This document shows positions 9,259-17,754 of a stretch of 64,000 bases of DNA, piece after piece. Made by a program: the position numbers and the translations under genes. The notes under the pieces were generated by a model. That model saw nothing but the letters and a program-made list of their open reading frames with translations. It was not told where the DNA came from and searched no databases. Source of the DNA: Botrimarina mediterranea (GTDB lineage Bacteria > Planctomycetota > Planctomycetia > Pirellulales > Lacipirellulaceae); the NCBI RefSeq assembly GCF_007753265.1, contig NZ_CP036349.1:1645363-1709362 (forward strand), in the 5' to 3' direction. Each line of letters opens with the position of its first letter. Position 1 is the stretch's first letter.

Positions 9259-9312
9259 TGCGAGATAACGCCAACCTAGCAGGGCCAGGTCGCCGTAGCT
9301 GTCGATTGCCGT

Positions 9313-9489
9313 TTAGCTGCCCAACTGACCGGCGACTTCACTGAACGTCGCGGTCGCGTTGGTGCCGATCGAGCGGATAGCGGTCAAACAGACGATCACA
9401 ATGAGCGCCAGCATGACCGCGTACTCGACAGCCGTGGGACCGTCTTCCGAGGTGAGGAAACGTTGAACCTTTTGAGCGAAATTCTTCAT
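9313..9489 (-). CDS. flp: Flp/Fap-type major pilin
   Basis: The product is a 58-residue class III signal-peptide pilin. The sequence FLTSEDGPTAVEYAVMLALI contains the prepilin cleavage region, with Gly followed by the conserved Glu-Tyr of mature Flp pilins. A hydrophobic helix (about 22-45, VMLALIVIVCLTAI) forms the fibre core. The start at 9489 gives the usual Flp length; a longer in-frame extension to 9618 has no pilin character. It is the first gene of the tad cluster and is followed by its own terminator. The prepilin peptidase gene comes next. Confidence 0.96.
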   Translation of the reverse strand: MKNFAQKVQRFLTSEDGPTAVEYAVMLALIVIVCLTAIRSIGTNATATFSEVAGQLGS

Positions 9490-10167
9490 CACAATCCTCT
9501 CCGGATTTAGGGGCCCGACCCGCACGGTGTGGGGTTGGCGGGGCGTGGCCCTGCTAGTGACGAGGGCGTCGGAGCCCTCGATGGCTGACCTCTTCGCGAC
9601 CTCCATGCCCGAAGGCATGAAGCGAGCCCGCCGGGCGTCGCGCGTTGGTCGGTTAGAACGGAATTGTGCGTATCAACCTTTTGAGGTGTTTCCATTCCGT
9701 CCGCGACGTTTGGCGAGCAAACTGATCGCGGGTTCCATCGGCAGCCAGGCTGCCCCTCGACAAAAGGGGCCCTTGGCTTTGCGCCCCCGCCTTGCGACGG
9801 GTTTGCCTTTCTCGGTGGAGGAATACGCGGCGGGCTCTTGCTGTTATTCCCGGGGTAACGCACGCGGCGTGACAGCGGGCAAAAGCTCGAAAGGAAGGAG
9901 GGAAGCTGGAGGAGTCGATTTGAGGAGGGGGTCAGAGAAGCGTCGCATTGGGCGTGAATCTCTGACTTCACAGCAAACCTATGTCAGCTTCCGTCCGAGT
10001 CAAATTGAGAGAGAATATTTTTCCGCGAATCCTTCGGGACCCTCGTTTGGCAAGCCACGTCACGAAAAGGAACCGAGGGCGTAGCCGCCCAGAGCGACTC
10101 CGCTAATTCGCTAGTCACCTACTTACCGCGCGCCTCATGCCACCTATCCGGGGGCAATACTCTGCTT
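9490..10167. other. Long divergent spacer upstream of flp
   Basis: These 678 bases hold no convincing gene. On the minus strand a TTGACT (10003-9998) and TAGGTT (9981-9976) pair with 16-base spacing is a weak promoter candidate that would give a leader of almost 490 bases. Small hairpins occur: CATGCC CGAA GGCATG near 9604-9619, the GGCAGCCAGGCTGCC palindrome near 9739-9753, and CCCCT/AGGGG around 9754-9770. The length fits a regulated pilin promoter region with a structured leader (inference). Confidence 0.4.
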
Positions 10168-11052
10168 ATGCTCCCGTTCCCTACCGCCGAACTCACCGCT
10201 GCCATCGACCTCGCCGTCGATCACCTCGCGGCAGCGCCGATCGGGGGTTATCACCCGGGTGGCGAAGCGGCGAGCGAACCAATCGCCTGGGGGGCCGTTG
10301 CGCTCGCAAACGCGGGTCGTAACGACTCTGCCAATGTTGCAGCCGAGTGGCTCGCGGAGCGACAAGCCCCGGACGGGGCCGTCGGAGTGACGGAGTCACA
10401 AGACGCCCCTTATTGGCCGACCGCGCTCGCGATGATCGCATGGCAGGCCGTCGATGCTTCTGCCTACGCGGATCGCATCTCAGGCGGCGTTGGATGGGCT
10501 CTAGAGCAACAGCCGTGGACTCGGCCACGCGACCCGAAGTTCGGTCATGACACCGCATTAGCCGGTTGGTCGTGGGCCCCCGCAACGCACTCTTGGCTTG
10601 AGCCTACGGCATTTTTTGTCGTCGCCCTGAGGGCGGCGGGACTTGCTGATAACGCGCGCCGTCTCGAAGGTGTGCGGCTGTTGGTTGATCGCCTCCTCCC
10701 TTCTGGTGGCGCGAATTATGGCAACACGGTTGTTCTCGACCAAGAACTGCTAGAGCACACGCATTCCAGCGGCGTCGTCGCATGGGCACTCTCCGCCGAG
10801 GACGTTCGTGACGAGCGTCTCAAGAAGACGATCCAGAGACTCAAGCTTGTCGCCGATCGCCCCACCGGCGCCGCGTCGCTCGCTTGGGCCGCTCGCGGAT
10901 TGGCGGCTCACCAGCAAACCGACGCCGCAACCGCCGTGCAAGTCGCTGCTACACTTACCGCCGCCGTCATGAAGCAGAAGGGCCTTCACAAGGCAGCGCT
11001 GCTGACTCTCGCCGCCCAAGAGATCCTCAAGCAGAGCGCGGGTGCGCGATGA
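10168..11052 (+). CDS. Prenyltransferase/squalene-oxidase-repeat-like toroid protein
   Basis: The product is a 294-residue protein with helical repeats of the prenyltransferase/terpenoid-cyclase toroid type. Examples are AAEWLAERQAPDGAVGV, ALAMIAWQAVDASAYADR, and the paired WSWAPATHSWLEPTAFFVVA and ANYGNTVVLDQE motifs. No signal peptide is evident. The repeat count is lower than in true cyclases and no DxDD-type catalytic motif was seen, so an enzyme function is unproven. Its stop overlaps the start of the DUF362 gene (ATGA, 11049-11052), so the two are probably translationally coupled and work together. The role is unknown. Confidence 0.7.
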   Translation: MLPFPTAELTAAIDLAVDHLAAAPIGGYHPGGEAASEPIAWGAVALANAGRNDSANVAAEWLAERQAPDGAVGVTESQDAPYWPTALAMIAWQAVDASAYADRISGGVGWALEQQPWTRPRDPKFGHDTALAGWSWAPATHSWLEPTAFFVVALRAAGLADNARRLEGVRLLVDRLLPSGGANYGNTVVLDQELLEHTHSSGVVAWALSAEDVRDERLKKTIQRLKLVADRPTGAASLAWAARGLAAHQQTDAATAVQVAATLTAAVMKQKGLHKAALLTLAAQEILKQSAGAR

Positions 11053-12050
11053 TTGAATCCACACGATCGCTTCAGGTCAGCCGGCGCACAGCTCTCGCCG
11101 CGGGCGGTCTCATCGCGGCCGGATTGCTCTCGCTGTCTTGGAAACGCTCGAAGACGCCTGTCTTCGTAGCCAAGAGCCAACGCTACGATGGACAACTTGC
11201 TCAAACGATCCGCGACGGGCTGACGGCGGTCGGCGTCAACGGGCCCCAACTCGCTGGTAAACGCGTCTTGCTCAAGCCGAATCTCGTTGAGCCTTCGCGC
11301 GAGCGGCCGCACATGACGACTCACCCGGCAATGATCATCGCCGCCGCCGAGGTGTTCCGCGGCTGGGGCGCAGAAGTCGTCGTTGGCGAGGGCCCCGGTC
11401 ATGTCCGTGACACCGAGGCAGCATTGATCGAGTCGGGAGTGGGCGAGGCCCTCGACGGCGCCGGCCTCCGCTTCGCTGACCTCAACTACGAACGAGTCGC
11501 CTGGCGCCGCAACCGCGGCCGATTCAGCAGATTGCCTGGGCTTTGGCTCCCCGAGAGCGTCGTCTCGGCCGACCTCGTCGTCTCGATGCCGAAGATGAAA
11601 ACCCACCATTGGGTTGGCGTCACCGCAGCGATGAAAAACTTCTACGGGGTCATTCCCGGAATAAAGTACGGCTGGCCGAAGAACGTCCTCCATCACAACG
11701 GCATTCCGCAGACGGTTACCGATATCAACGCGACCCTCCCCCGGGTTGTCGGCATCGTGGATGGAATCGATTGCATGGAGGGCGACGGCCCGATCCTCGG
11801 CAGTCTCAAGCATATGGGCTTGGTTGCTGTTGGCATCGACTTGGCGGCGCTCGACGCGACCATCGCCCGCATCATGGGCCTCGCCCCCGAACGGATCACT
11901 TACCTGCAACTGGCGTCGAAACGCCTTGGCGTGATCGATGACGCCCAGATCGACCAGCGTGGCGAAGCTTGGCGGCCGTTGGTGGACCCCTTCCAGATCC
12001 TCGACGAGCCTGCGTTGCAGGAACTCCGCGCGGGGGCAATGGTCACCTGA
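11049..12050 (+). CDS. DUF362 domain protein with Tat-like signal
   Basis: This 333-residue protein starts at the ATG that overlaps the upstream stop by four bases. Residues 8-32 look like a twin-arginine export signal (SRRTALAAGGLIAAGLL). The DUF362 core runs from about 50 to 310, with GKRVLLKPNLVEPS, VVVGEGPGH, SADLVVSMPKMKTHHW and VTAAMKNFYGVIPG motifs. Members are often linked to iron-sulfur or other redox systems, but no CxxC ferredoxin motif is seen here. Pairing with a toroid protein suggests a membrane- or periplasm-linked pathway. The biochemical role is unknown. Confidence 0.85.
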   Translation: MIESTRSLQVSRRTALAAGGLIAAGLLSLSWKRSKTPVFVAKSQRYDGQLAQTIRDGLTAVGVNGPQLAGKRVLLKPNLVEPSRERPHMTTHPAMIIAAAEVFRGWGAEVVVGEGPGHVRDTEAALIESGVGEALDGAGLRFADLNYERVAWRRNRGRFSRLPGLWLPESVVSADLVVSMPKMKTHHWVGVTAAMKNFYGVIPGIKYGWPKNVLHHNGIPQTVTDINATLPRVVGIVDGIDCMEGDGPILGSLKHMGLVAVGIDLAALDATIARIMGLAPERITYLQLASKRLGVIDDAQIDQRGEAWRPLVDPFQILDEPALQELRAGAMVT

Positions 12051-12359
12051 GTTGAGCGGCGCACAGCGAATCGGGCCGGCGTTGACTATTCAGTCCGAAA
12101 CGCCGCCGCCATACGTGTCGCGTGAGTGCGCACCGTCCTGAGGTAACCCGAAGTGGACTTCCCTGTGCAGCAAGGTCGGGGCTGGATGCAGGCTACTGTC
12201 GTCCGCAAGCCGTGAGGCCGCATCCGCTGATTGCGACGTTTGTGTTGACGGAGGCCTGTGGATTGCGCAGCGAGGGCGCCAGGTTTTGTTTGCTTGTGTG
12301 GGAGGGAGGGCCATAGTTCCCGGTGGGAAACCACTCCCCCTTCTACGAGCCTCTCCAGC
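12051..12359. other. Non-coding spacer upstream of the EAL/HDOD gene
   Basis: No gene, RNA or clear promoter was found. A G-rich stretch (TGGGAGGGAGGG, about 12300-12311) precedes the gene by about 50 bases. The downstream reading frame stays open into this region, but the extension has no domain character. Confidence 0.35.
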
Positions 12360-13643
12360 ATGATCGGCATAGCATCACCCAACTCCGAGTTGACCCGAGT
12401 CGGCAGGCAGCCGATCCTCGGCCGTCAGCAGCAGGTTGTTGGATACGAGCTCTTGTACCGTGACCGGTTGGAAAGCCGAGTGGCGAACGTCGAGGACGGT
12501 GACTTGGCTACGTCCAGTGTTGTCGTCAACTCGCTGGTGGAGATCGGGCTTGAGCGGCTCGTCGGCGACGCTCCGGCGTTCGTCAACTTCACCAAGTCCT
12601 TCTTGGTGGGCGAACTCCCCATCCCCTTCGACACGGACCAAGTCGTCATCGAGGTGCTAGAGAGCGTCGATGTCGATACGACGGTCATCAAAGGGCTCCA
12701 CGATCTCTCGGAGAAGGGCTACAAGATCGCGCTCGACGATTTCGCCTACACGCGAAACTGGAACCCCTGTGTCGAGATCGCTGACATCATCAAGCTCGAC
12801 GTGCTGGCGATGAATCGGCAGACGGTTTCAGAGCATGTCATGCTGTTACGCGACTTTGACTGCAAGCTCTTGGCGGAGAAGGTAGAGGATCACGACACCT
12901 ACTCGTTCTGCGCCGATCTCGGCTTCGACATGTTCCAGGGCTATTACTTCGCCAAGCCCAGCGTGGTCGAGCAGAAGCGAGCGCCCGCGAGCGTCAACGC
13001 ACTACTGGCGACCCTCGCCGCGGTCAACGATCCAAGCGCCGACGCCGATGGCGTCGCTCTTGCCGTTTCGAGCGACGCGTTGTTGACTCATAAAATGTTA
13101 CGCTATGTCAACTCGCCAGCGGTCGGGTTGCGGAATGAGATCGACAGCGTCCAGCACGCGATTGCCTATATCGGCCGTGAGACGACTAAGTCTTTGGCGA
13201 CGCTGCTACTCCTCACGTCGATCGATGACAAGCCAGCCGTGTTGATCCGCACCGCGCTAGTGAGGGCGTTGGCGTGCAAGTGGTACGCCGGCGAGTCGGG
13301 CGCCGCGAATATCGACGCCTACTTTACCGCTGGCCTGATGTCGATGCTCGACGCCCTGCTCGACCAGCCGATGGAGATGATCGTCGCCGAGTTGCCAATC
13401 ACCAACGAGCTCAAGCAAGCGCTAGTCGGCCGTGAGGGACCGATCGGCGCGTGTCTCCAATCGATTATCGCCTGTGAACGCGCCTTGAATGGTTGCGACG
13501 ACGCAAGCCTACAGTCCTACTCCAGAGCGATCGAAAGTGTTGAGACCGGTGAAGGGATGGCCTCGCTCTTGCCATCGGAAAAGTCCGGCCCCGACCTCGC
13601 CGAGATCTTGAGGCGACCCCACGCGGCTTCTCCCAAGCGCTGA
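12360..13643 (+). CDS. EAL-HDOD (YuxH-type) signalling protein, EAL probably degenerate
   Basis: The product has 427 residues. The N-terminal EAL-like domain (about 10-210) keeps YELLYRD (EAL position), FVNFTKSFL, IEVLES, DDFA, IIKLD, EKVED and FQGYYFAKP. The usual DDFGTGYSS loop is replaced by DDFAYTRNWNP, so c-di-GMP hydrolysis is doubtful. An HDOD domain follows (about 215-400, LLTHKMLRYVNSPAVGLR, IAYIGRETTKSLATLLLLT). Such fusions are regulators in motility and stress responses. The start at 12360 is chosen because QPILGRQQQVVGYELLYRD follows within 20 residues. The gene stands alone. Confidence 0.88.
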   Translation: MIGIASPNSELTRVGRQPILGRQQQVVGYELLYRDRLESRVANVEDGDLATSSVVVNSLVEIGLERLVGDAPAFVNFTKSFLVGELPIPFDTDQVVIEVLESVDVDTTVIKGLHDLSEKGYKIALDDFAYTRNWNPCVEIADIIKLDVLAMNRQTVSEHVMLLRDFDCKLLAEKVEDHDTYSFCADLGFDMFQGYYFAKPSVVEQKRAPASVNALLATLAAVNDPSADADGVALAVSSDALLTHKMLRYVNSPAVGLRNEIDSVQHAIAYIGRETTKSLATLLLLTSIDDKPAVLIRTALVRALACKWYAGESGAANIDAYFTAGLMSMLDALLDQPMEMIVAELPITNELKQALVGREGPIGACLQSIIACERALNGCDDASLQSYSRAIESVETGEGMASLLPSEKSGPDLAEILRRPHAASPKR

Positions 13644-13732
13644 TGCTACGAGATTGCGTATTTCTCTCAGTGTCGTGGCAGGATTGAGGTGGGAGCCAAA
13701 AGGTGTAGGACTGCCAGAACGACAGAAAGCTC

Positions 13733-13984
13733 TCAACGTATCCGCATGAACGCGGACTCTTCTGCCTCGGTGGCTTCTCGCGCCCCGTTCGACCACAGTG
13801 AGGCGTGGCAACCGGGGCACGGCATGTCGTCCTCCGACGAATAACTCGGACGCGCCGACACGTCACTCGTCAGCCACGCCGAGTCACACTCCAGGCAGAG
13901 TAGCACCACGCGTCGGCAGACGCCGCAACGCCTGAGGGCCAATGCTCCGGCGCCGCAAAGTCGACAAGTACTGAGGCTCGGCAT
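13733..13984 (-). CDS. Small Cys-rich (zinc-ribbon-like) protein
   Basis: The 83-residue product has four CxxC pairs: CRLC (7-10), CGVC, CLEC and CPGC. These are enough for two zinc ribbons. Its C-terminus is acidic (REATEAEESAFMRIR). No family was recognised. The start at 13984 (MPSLSTCRLCG) puts the first ribbon at the N-terminus; an upstream in-frame start at 14026 is possible. It lies between the EAL/HDOD gene (convergent) and a membrane protein on the same strand. The regular Cys spacing supports a real gene, perhaps a nucleic-acid or protein-binding adaptor (inference). Confidence 0.6.
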   Translation of the reverse strand: MPSLSTCRLCGAGALALRRCGVCRRVVLLCLECDSAWLTSDVSARPSYSSEDDMPCPGCHASLWSNGAREATEAEESAFMRIR

Positions 13985-14075
13985 AGGTTGTTGGCAGATT
14001 GGGTCGCGAGTGATGACTCTTGTCAATCGGTCCTAGGGGCGCCCACGTGACTTTGTCCGACGGTGGGGCAGTGAC

Positions 14076-14777
14076 TCAAGGCCGCCGCGGAAAGGCCGTA
14101 ATCAAGCGATCTCCTTGCACCACGAGCCTTATCTGACGCGCTGCCGGCTTGCCGCGCCGATTGCCCGACTGCCCGCCGACGTAGCCGATGCGGCGACGCA
14201 TGTCGATGTCGTAGACGACCTGATCGCCTTCACGCTCGGACGTTACTTCCTCGCCCGCGAGGGCCTTTTCATACGCCTCATCGATAAGTCTTAGGACGGT
14301 CGCCGGATCGCCCGAGTCAAACACGCCATGCTGGCCAACTCGATCGGGATCGTCACGGGTATGCGACATGACGTGCGCTAACCGTGTACCGTGCTCGCTG
14401 CCGCGGGTGTAGCGCAGCCCCGCAGGGGATAGGTAGGTGTCGCGACCAACCTCGGTCAGCACACCAGACAATTCACTATTATCGACGGGCGCACGGGGTT
14501 CCCGATTCTCGATGCGGGGCGCCTCGGAGGGAACCGGCTTGGTCGCCGCCGAGTCATCGACTTCGACGAGCGTCGGCAACGCTACGCCAAATCGCTTCTC
14601 TACCCAGGGCTGGATGACGGCCGCATACAGGAACGCAGCTGCAAGGACGCCGAGCAAACCGACGACGCCAAGTTTCTTCTGCGCAAGCCTTACCAGTGGC
14701 GCCGCAGTGCGGGCGAGGTGCTGAGAGTCGCGTGCCATCGCTTTCTGCCGCCGTTTCGCACGGGATTCATTTGACAA
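14076..14777 (-). CDS. Single-pass membrane protein of unknown function
   Basis: The product has 233 residues. A basic N-terminus (SRAKRRQKAMARD) is followed by one membrane helix (about 38-58, VVGLLGVLAAAFLYAAVIQPW). A large outside domain follows, with LSPAGLRYTRGSEHGTRLAH and a C-terminal VVQGDRLITAFPRRP. No known domain was recognised. It may be a planctomycete-conserved envelope protein. It diverges from the secreted sugar dehydrogenase gene and lies downstream of no obvious operon partner. Confidence 0.65.
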   Translation of the reverse strand: MSNESRAKRRQKAMARDSQHLARTAAPLVRLAQKKLGVVGLLGVLAAAFLYAAVIQPWVEKRFGVALPTLVEVDDSAATKPVPSEAPRIENREPRAPVDNSELSGVLTEVGRDTYLSPAGLRYTRGSEHGTRLAHVMSHTRDDPDRVGQHGVFDSGDPATVLRLIDEAYEKALAGEEVTSEREGDQVVYDIDMRRRIGYVGGQSGNRRGKPAARQIRLVVQGDRLITAFPRRP

Positions 14778-14879
14778 TTATCACGCCAGCCCTTTAGTGT
14801 GCCTGGAGCGCTCCGTCCTGTCGATCGCTGGCGGCCGGGACGCAACAACTCACTTCTTCGGAACAGGAGGCGAGACACG

Positions 14880-16367
14880 ATGATCCGCAGCATCCATCGA
14901 CACAGAACGCTTCGGGCCGTAACAACGCTCGCAGCCTTTCAATTGGTAGGTCTCACGCCGTCGGCGAAAGCGGCCCTCACTGGCGCGACACTAATTGGCA
15001 ACACTGGCACATCGATCACCGCGATCCCGGACCCCACCGATCCTGGCCGCCTGTTGGTCGCTGGACGGTCGGGAAGGATCAACGCAATCGATCTGACTAC
15101 CGGCGCTGTCTCCCCCTACATTACTTTCCCGGGCGTAAGTACGTCGGGAGAGGGGGGCCTGCTGGGGATCGCGCTCGACGCCGACTACGCCACAAATGGC
15201 GTCGGTTACGCCTACTACACGTCGTCGGGCACAGCGGGTTCGGCGTTGACGTCGCGGATCGTGCGATTCACCCGCGACCCCGACAACCCCGATCGCGGGC
15301 TGAGTTCGAGCATCACCCCGATGTTGTCGGTCGCCCAGCCGCAGAACAACCACAACGGCGGGTGGATCGGCGTCAGCCCGAACGACGGGTTGCTGTACAT
15401 CGCCCTCGGCGATGGCGGCGGCAGCAATGATACCGGCACAGGCCATACTTCGGGCACCGGTAACGCGCAGGACATCACCAACAACCTGCTCGGTAAGATC
15501 CTCAGGATTGATCCTCACGGCGACGACTTTCCAACCGATGACGCACGCAACTACAGCATCCCATCCGACAACCCCTTTGTCGGCAATGCTGGAGATGACG
15601 AGATCTGGTCCTTTGGCCTTCGTAACCCGTTCCGCAATAGCTTTGATCGAGAAACGGGGGACCTCTGGATCGCCGACGTCGGCCAGAACGTCCGCGAGGA
15701 GATCAATTTTCAATCGGCCTCCAGCGCCGGAGGAGAGAACTACGGGTGGCGACTGCGCGAAGGGACCATTGCGACGCCGTCCGGTGGAGTTGGCGGGCCT
15801 GCGCCGCGCGGCGCAACGGACCCGATCTACGAGTACACCCACGGCTTTGGATCGATGCAAGGCAATTCCATCACCGGGGGATACGTCTATCGTGGAGAGG
15901 ATGCGAGCCTTGACGGCACTTATTTCTTCGCCGATTTCGTCTCCAGCAATTACTGGGCGAGAAGCCCCGAGGGCGTCGTCACCAACGTCAATTCGCAGCT
16001 CTTTCCCGAGGGGGCCCCTAGCAGCCCGGTCTCGTTTGCCGAGGACCTGCAAGGCAACCTCTACGTGCTAACCATCGGCGGCGACCTCTATCGCATCGAT
16101 ACGACCATGCCGGGCGATTACAACGGGGACGGCGTCGTCAACACCGCCGACTACGATGTCTGGGCGACAGCGTATGGCAGTTCTGAAATGCTCGACGCCG
16201 ATGGCAACGGCGACGGCGTGGTGGACGCCGCGGACTACACAATCTGGCGTGACAACGCGTCGTCGTCGCCGTCCGCGGCGGTCCCGGAGCCGTCATCGCT
16301 CATGCTTGTGTTCTCGCTAGCGGCGGCTTCAACTTCGCTGCGGCGCCCGCCGGCGGCGAAGAAGTAG
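14880..16367 (+). CDS. Secreted PQQ-type sugar dehydrogenase with dockerin-like repeats and PEP-CTERM tail
   Basis: The product is a 495-residue exported protein. A signal peptide occupies about 1-36 (TLAAFQLVGLTPSAKA). A glucose/sorbosone dehydrogenase beta-propeller spans about 38-400, with GEGGLLGIALDADYA, NNHNGGWIGVSPNDGLLYI, LGDGGGSND, GKILRIDP, WSFGLRNPFR and DVGQNVREEIN. Two dockerin-like Ca-binding motifs follow (GDYNGDGVVNTADYDVW and GNGDGVVDAADYTIWRD). The PEP-CTERM sorting signal (VPEPSSLMLVFSLAAA, then RRP) closes the protein. It probably oxidises sugars at the cell surface or in the periplasm. Its last 133 bases overlap the 3' end of the opposite-strand YbhN-type gene. Confidence 0.9.
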   Translation: MIRSIHRHRTLRAVTTLAAFQLVGLTPSAKAALTGATLIGNTGTSITAIPDPTDPGRLLVAGRSGRINAIDLTTGAVSPYITFPGVSTSGEGGLLGIALDADYATNGVGYAYYTSSGTAGSALTSRIVRFTRDPDNPDRGLSSSITPMLSVAQPQNNHNGGWIGVSPNDGLLYIALGDGGGSNDTGTGHTSGTGNAQDITNNLLGKILRIDPHGDDFPTDDARNYSIPSDNPFVGNAGDDEIWSFGLRNPFRNSFDRETGDLWIADVGQNVREEINFQSASSAGGENYGWRLREGTIATPSGGVGGPAPRGATDPIYEYTHGFGSMQGNSITGGYVYRGEDASLDGTYFFADFVSSNYWARSPEGVVTNVNSQLFPEGAPSSPVSFAEDLQGNLYVLTIGGDLYRIDTTMPGDYNGDGVVNTADYDVWATAYGSSEMLDADGNGDGVVDAADYTIWRDNASSSPSAAVPEPSSLMLVFSLAAASTSLRRPPAAKK

Positions 16368-17311
16368 CAGGCCATCGCCACACCAGCCGCGAGCATCGCC
16401 CCTCGATGCGCCAGTGCCGCAAGCGTCCCGACGCCGACCGCCGTTGCCGGATCGATCGAGCGGTAGAGGAACTCGGTGGTCGCCTCGATGGTGCCGAGAC
16501 CGTTTGGTGAGATCGGCAAGGCCCCAGAGCACAGCGCCAGCGGCACGACGAAGAAGTGATCCGCCAGTGACGGCGCCGGTTGCGGCAAGGAAGTTGCCGC
16601 GACATAGAACGACAGAATGAAGACGCCGTTCATCATCAAGCCGAGGCCCTGCGCCGCCAGCAGGCTTCGCCATCCATCGCGATAGACCGCCGCTAAGTCC
16701 GCGACGCGTCCGGCGATGGCGCCGAGGAGAGGCGCGTTCCGTAACGATCCCGCGATCCGTTCCAGCGGACGGCCCGGCGCGAAGAACGCCAACAGGCCGC
16801 CCACGGCGATACCCGCGACGATGAGCACCGACCGTGAGAGAAGACGCAGCGGAGTCGCCTCTTCGCCGAACGCCGTGCCCAGCACGAGAACCGCGACGCC
16901 GGCGTAGGCGAGGAAGCCCACAAGCCCCAGCACCCGATCGACCACCACCGTGGTGACCGCGGCGGCGCGGCGGCCAGGTCGGGGCTTAGCGAGCAGGGTC
17001 GCTTTGACAACGTCGCCACCCACACTTCCGAGCGCCACGAAATTGCAGGCGAAACCGATCGCGCCGAGCCGCAAAGCCTCAGCGATCGTCATCGGGATCC
17101 CCGCCGCGGCGACGACGCTGCGCCACCGCAAGAAAGCAATCAGATTACCCAGCATGACGGCGCCCCATGCGACGGCGAGCCGGGTCACGCTCGGTGGGTG
17201 ATCACGGAGTTGAGCTAACGAGTCCGACCCAGCGGCATGCCAGAGCAGGAGGCCGACAAGGCCCAGCCCGCAGATGATGCGGAGCCAGCCGGAGACTTGA
17301 TGACGCGACAT
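16235..17311 (-). CDS. YbhN/UPF0104-type (LPG synthase TM-region) membrane protein
   Basis: This 358-residue polytopic protein has about eight hydrophobic helices. It carries family signatures such as LRWRSVVAAAGIPMTIAEAL, NFVALGSVGGDVVKATLL and ALCSGALPISPNGLGTIEA. Relatives include YbhN and the flippase-like part of MprF. The start at 17311 (MSRHQVSGW) gives an N-terminal helix at once; a start at 17368 adds a basic extension. The last 45 residues (EVEAAASENTSMSDDGSG...) are acidic, lack membrane character and are read antisense to the PEP-CTERM end of the sugar dehydrogenase gene. Confidence 0.85.
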   Translation of the reverse strand: MSRHQVSGWLRIICGLGLVGLLLWHAAGSDSLAQLRDHPPSVTRLAVAWGAVMLGNLIAFLRWRSVVAAAGIPMTIAEALRLGAIGFACNFVALGSVGGDVVKATLLAKPRPGRRAAAVTTVVVDRVLGLVGFLAYAGVAVLVLGTAFGEEATPLRLLSRSVLIVAGIAVGGLLAFFAPGRPLERIAGSLRNAPLLGAIAGRVADLAAVYRDGWRSLLAAQGLGLMMNGVFILSFYVAATSLPQPAPSLADHFFVVPLALCSGALPISPNGLGTIEATTEFLYRSIDPATAVGVGTLAALAHRGAMLAAGVAMACYFFAAGGRRSEVEAAASENTSMSDDGSGTAADGDDDALSRQIV

Positions 17312-17543
17312 TCGGGCGGGAGGTAGGAGGGGGGGCGAATGTCGGCGGACAGAACGCAGGAGACGCAAACAGGACGATCGGCGAAAAACGCCCGGCTGCC
17401 CGGTGTTGACAGCCCGGGCTTATGCCGTCAATTTATAGTGCTCGCTAGCGGTTGTCGCCTCAAGGCGGGCGCCGCAATCGACCGAGACAATCTATCGGCA
17501 AGGTTCCCAAGCCCTGCCGGTAATCGTTCAGGCGAGGAAGCAC

Positions 17544-17616
17544 GGGGGATTAGCTCAGTTGGGAGAGCGTCTGGCTGGCAGCCAGAAGGTCAGCGGTTCG
17601 AACCCGCTATCCTCCA
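17544..17616 (+). tRNA. tRNA-Ala (anticodon GGC)
   Basis: A full cloverleaf folds in 73 bases: acceptor GGGGGAT/ATCCTCC, D arm GCTC/GAGC, anticodon stem TCTGG/CCAGA with loop CTGGCAG, and T arm AGCGG TTCGAAC CCGCT. The G3-U70 wobble pair, the main alanine identity element, is present. The discriminator is A and CCA is not encoded. Confidence 0.97.
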
Positions 17617-17754
17617 CTCAGTACGATGCAACGCGGCGTTTGGCTGGTAGGGCCGGGCGCCGTCGTTTGTTTTGGCTCACCGTCGATTTGACGTCATTCA
17701 TTCGCCGATAGCGCCCTTCGGGGCGATAACCCGGGCTCGTCTTGCGACCCGGCT

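Noticed and set aside
9998-10003. Firm flp promoter call
   Set aside because: The -10 partner (TAGGTT) is weak and the site is almost 490 bases from the start codon, so it is only mentioned in the spacer entry.
10986-11909. Long open frame on the minus strand opposite the DUF362 gene
   Set aside because: It is a high-GC antisense shadow; the plus strand has clear domain motifs and this frame has none.
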